DNA of 63,884 nt from Promethearchaeota archaeon (GTDB taxonomy: Archaea > Asgardarchaeota > Lokiarchaeia > Sigyniarchaeales > SOKP01), in assembly GCA_030603385.1 (NCBI GenBank), contig JAUVXW010000025.1:1-63884 (forward strand), read 5' to 3'. This document shows positions 63,474 to 63,884 of the stretch, one piece after another. The notes beneath the pieces are model-generated. The model was not told the origin of the DNA and ran no database searches. It saw nothing but the letters and a program-made list of their open reading frames with translations. How positions within the stretch are numbered: the stretch's first letter is position 1; the number at the start of each line of letters is the position of its first letter. The translations under genes and the position numbers were made by a program.

Positions 63474-63884
63474 ATGTCTTTATTGGATGAAAGCGGACTT
63501 GCTCTATTAGAAAAAGCCCGAGAACAAAAAAAAGCATATAACTGGTTGGAAGCAGTGAGACTTTTTGATCATGCTGTGGATTTTTATATTGATAAAAAAG
63601 ATCCAGAAAAAGTAATGGAGATCTGTACTGAAGTAGTCACTTTTAATCAATATTACTACTATACTCTTACAACAGCTGAACAAAATAAGGAAGTTAGTAG
63701 TTTAGTATTTAAAATCTTTGAAAAAAGTGAATCTTTCTATAAACAGTTAAGGAAAAAACCTGAAGAACTGGTCTGTACAGCAACAAATCTCTTAGCTAAT
63801 TCCCTCCACCAAGGTGATGTAGTTGAAACGGAGAAAAATATTGATAGAGCACTTGAAATTTGTAATACATTAAATGAAATTTAT
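63474..63884 (+). CDS. TPR-like protein, truncated by the window end
   Basis: An open frame of 137 codons from ATG to the window edge without a stop. It reads MSLLDESGLALLEKAREQKK, YNWLEAVRLFDHAVDFYIDK and ENIDRALEICNTLNEIY, a helical-hairpin repeat pattern of TPR type. It follows the second repeated block just as the TPR-nitrilase gene follows the first, so it may be a paralogue. The C-terminal domain is not visible. Confidence 0.6.
   Translation, partial: MSLLDESGLALLEKAREQKKAYNWLEAVRLFDHAVDFYIDKKDPEKVMEICTEVVTFNQYYYYTLTTAEQNKEVSSLVFKIFEKSESFYKQLRKKPEELVCTATNLLANSLHQGDVVETEKNIDRALEICNTLNEIY

Noticed and set aside
1..63884. CRISPR array or rRNA/tRNA genes
   Set aside because: No regularly spaced identical repeats and no conserved tRNA or rRNA motifs were seen on either strand, though a covariance search could still reveal a divergent tRNA.

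Overview
The window is A+T-rich archaeal DNA, most likely from an Asgard archaeon of the Lokiarchaeia type. The information-processing genes are archaeal: TFB, archaeal/eukaryotic-type ProRS, RpoN, Rpo7, Spt4, eS6, eL24, L7Ae, eS28, eS24, eS27/S27ae and Kae1-Bud32. Beside them are genes whose best relatives are eukaryotic signature proteins: a Rab-like small GTPase, two roadblock/LC7 proteins, a longin-like protein, at least one gelsolin-like protein and a HEAT-repeat protein. The assignment rests on gene content only; there is no rRNA gene and I found no tRNA gene.

Layout. 0-1.4 kb: an HNH-like zinc-finger protein. 1.5-4.6 kb: a three-gene FAD oxidoreductase operon (GlpA-like, NAD/FAD oxidoreductase, DUF1667). 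4.8-5.7 kb: a tail-anchored small protein and a longin-like protein. 5.8-8.9 kb: a D-lactate/glycolate dehydrogenase-ferredoxin fusion with a nickel lactate racemase (LarA). 9.3-15.8 kb: TFB, two unknowns, ProRS, pyruvoyl arginine decarboxylase, a phosphodiesterase and a nitroreductase. 15.9-17.9 kb: a membrane-anchored winged-helix regulator next to a secreted membrane-anchored protein. 18.1-21.8 kb: leuA-leuC-leuD, preceded by a short reading frame whose last 15 codons include nine Leu codons and which overlaps a hairpin plus T-tract. This is a candidate archaeal leucine attenuator.

21.9-30.4 kb is an accessory island: a 21-bp palindrome, a secreted protein, RmuC, small and membrane orphans, several decayed gene fragments, an Mrr_N-like winged helix, and a two-gene ATPase + HNH pair matching the Septu (PtuA/PtuB) anti-phage system. 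A TrmB-like protein with a roughly 500-residue coiled coil follows, then duplicated 77-78 aa proteins. 34-42.6 kb is mostly metabolic: a U32 peptidase-family protein, an F420-type reductase, a Fae-Hps fusion, an orphan gene bracketed by a perfect 30-bp direct repeat, an aminotransferase, an alkyltransferase-like protein that appears to lack a standard start codon, and a B12 radical SAM protein.

42.6-50 kb holds the conserved ribosomal/RNA polymerase/Kae1 clusters with a gelsolin-like protein between them. 50-60 kb has an aldolase-family aromatic pathway enzyme, roadblock proteins, a dolichol-kinase-like membrane protein, a HAD phosphatase, the Rab-like GTPase, a DUF362-ferredoxin, an M20 peptidase and a HEAT protein. 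60-63.9 kb contains two copies of an arrangement in which a truncated acetyl-CoA synthetase 3' end and an almost identical 95-bp block precede a TPR-type gene. The first of these TPR genes carries a C-terminal nitrilase domain.

The strongest leads are the Leu-rich leader, the repeated acs-end/TPR arrangement with its TPR-nitrilase fusion, and the Septu-like pair within a decaying accessory island.
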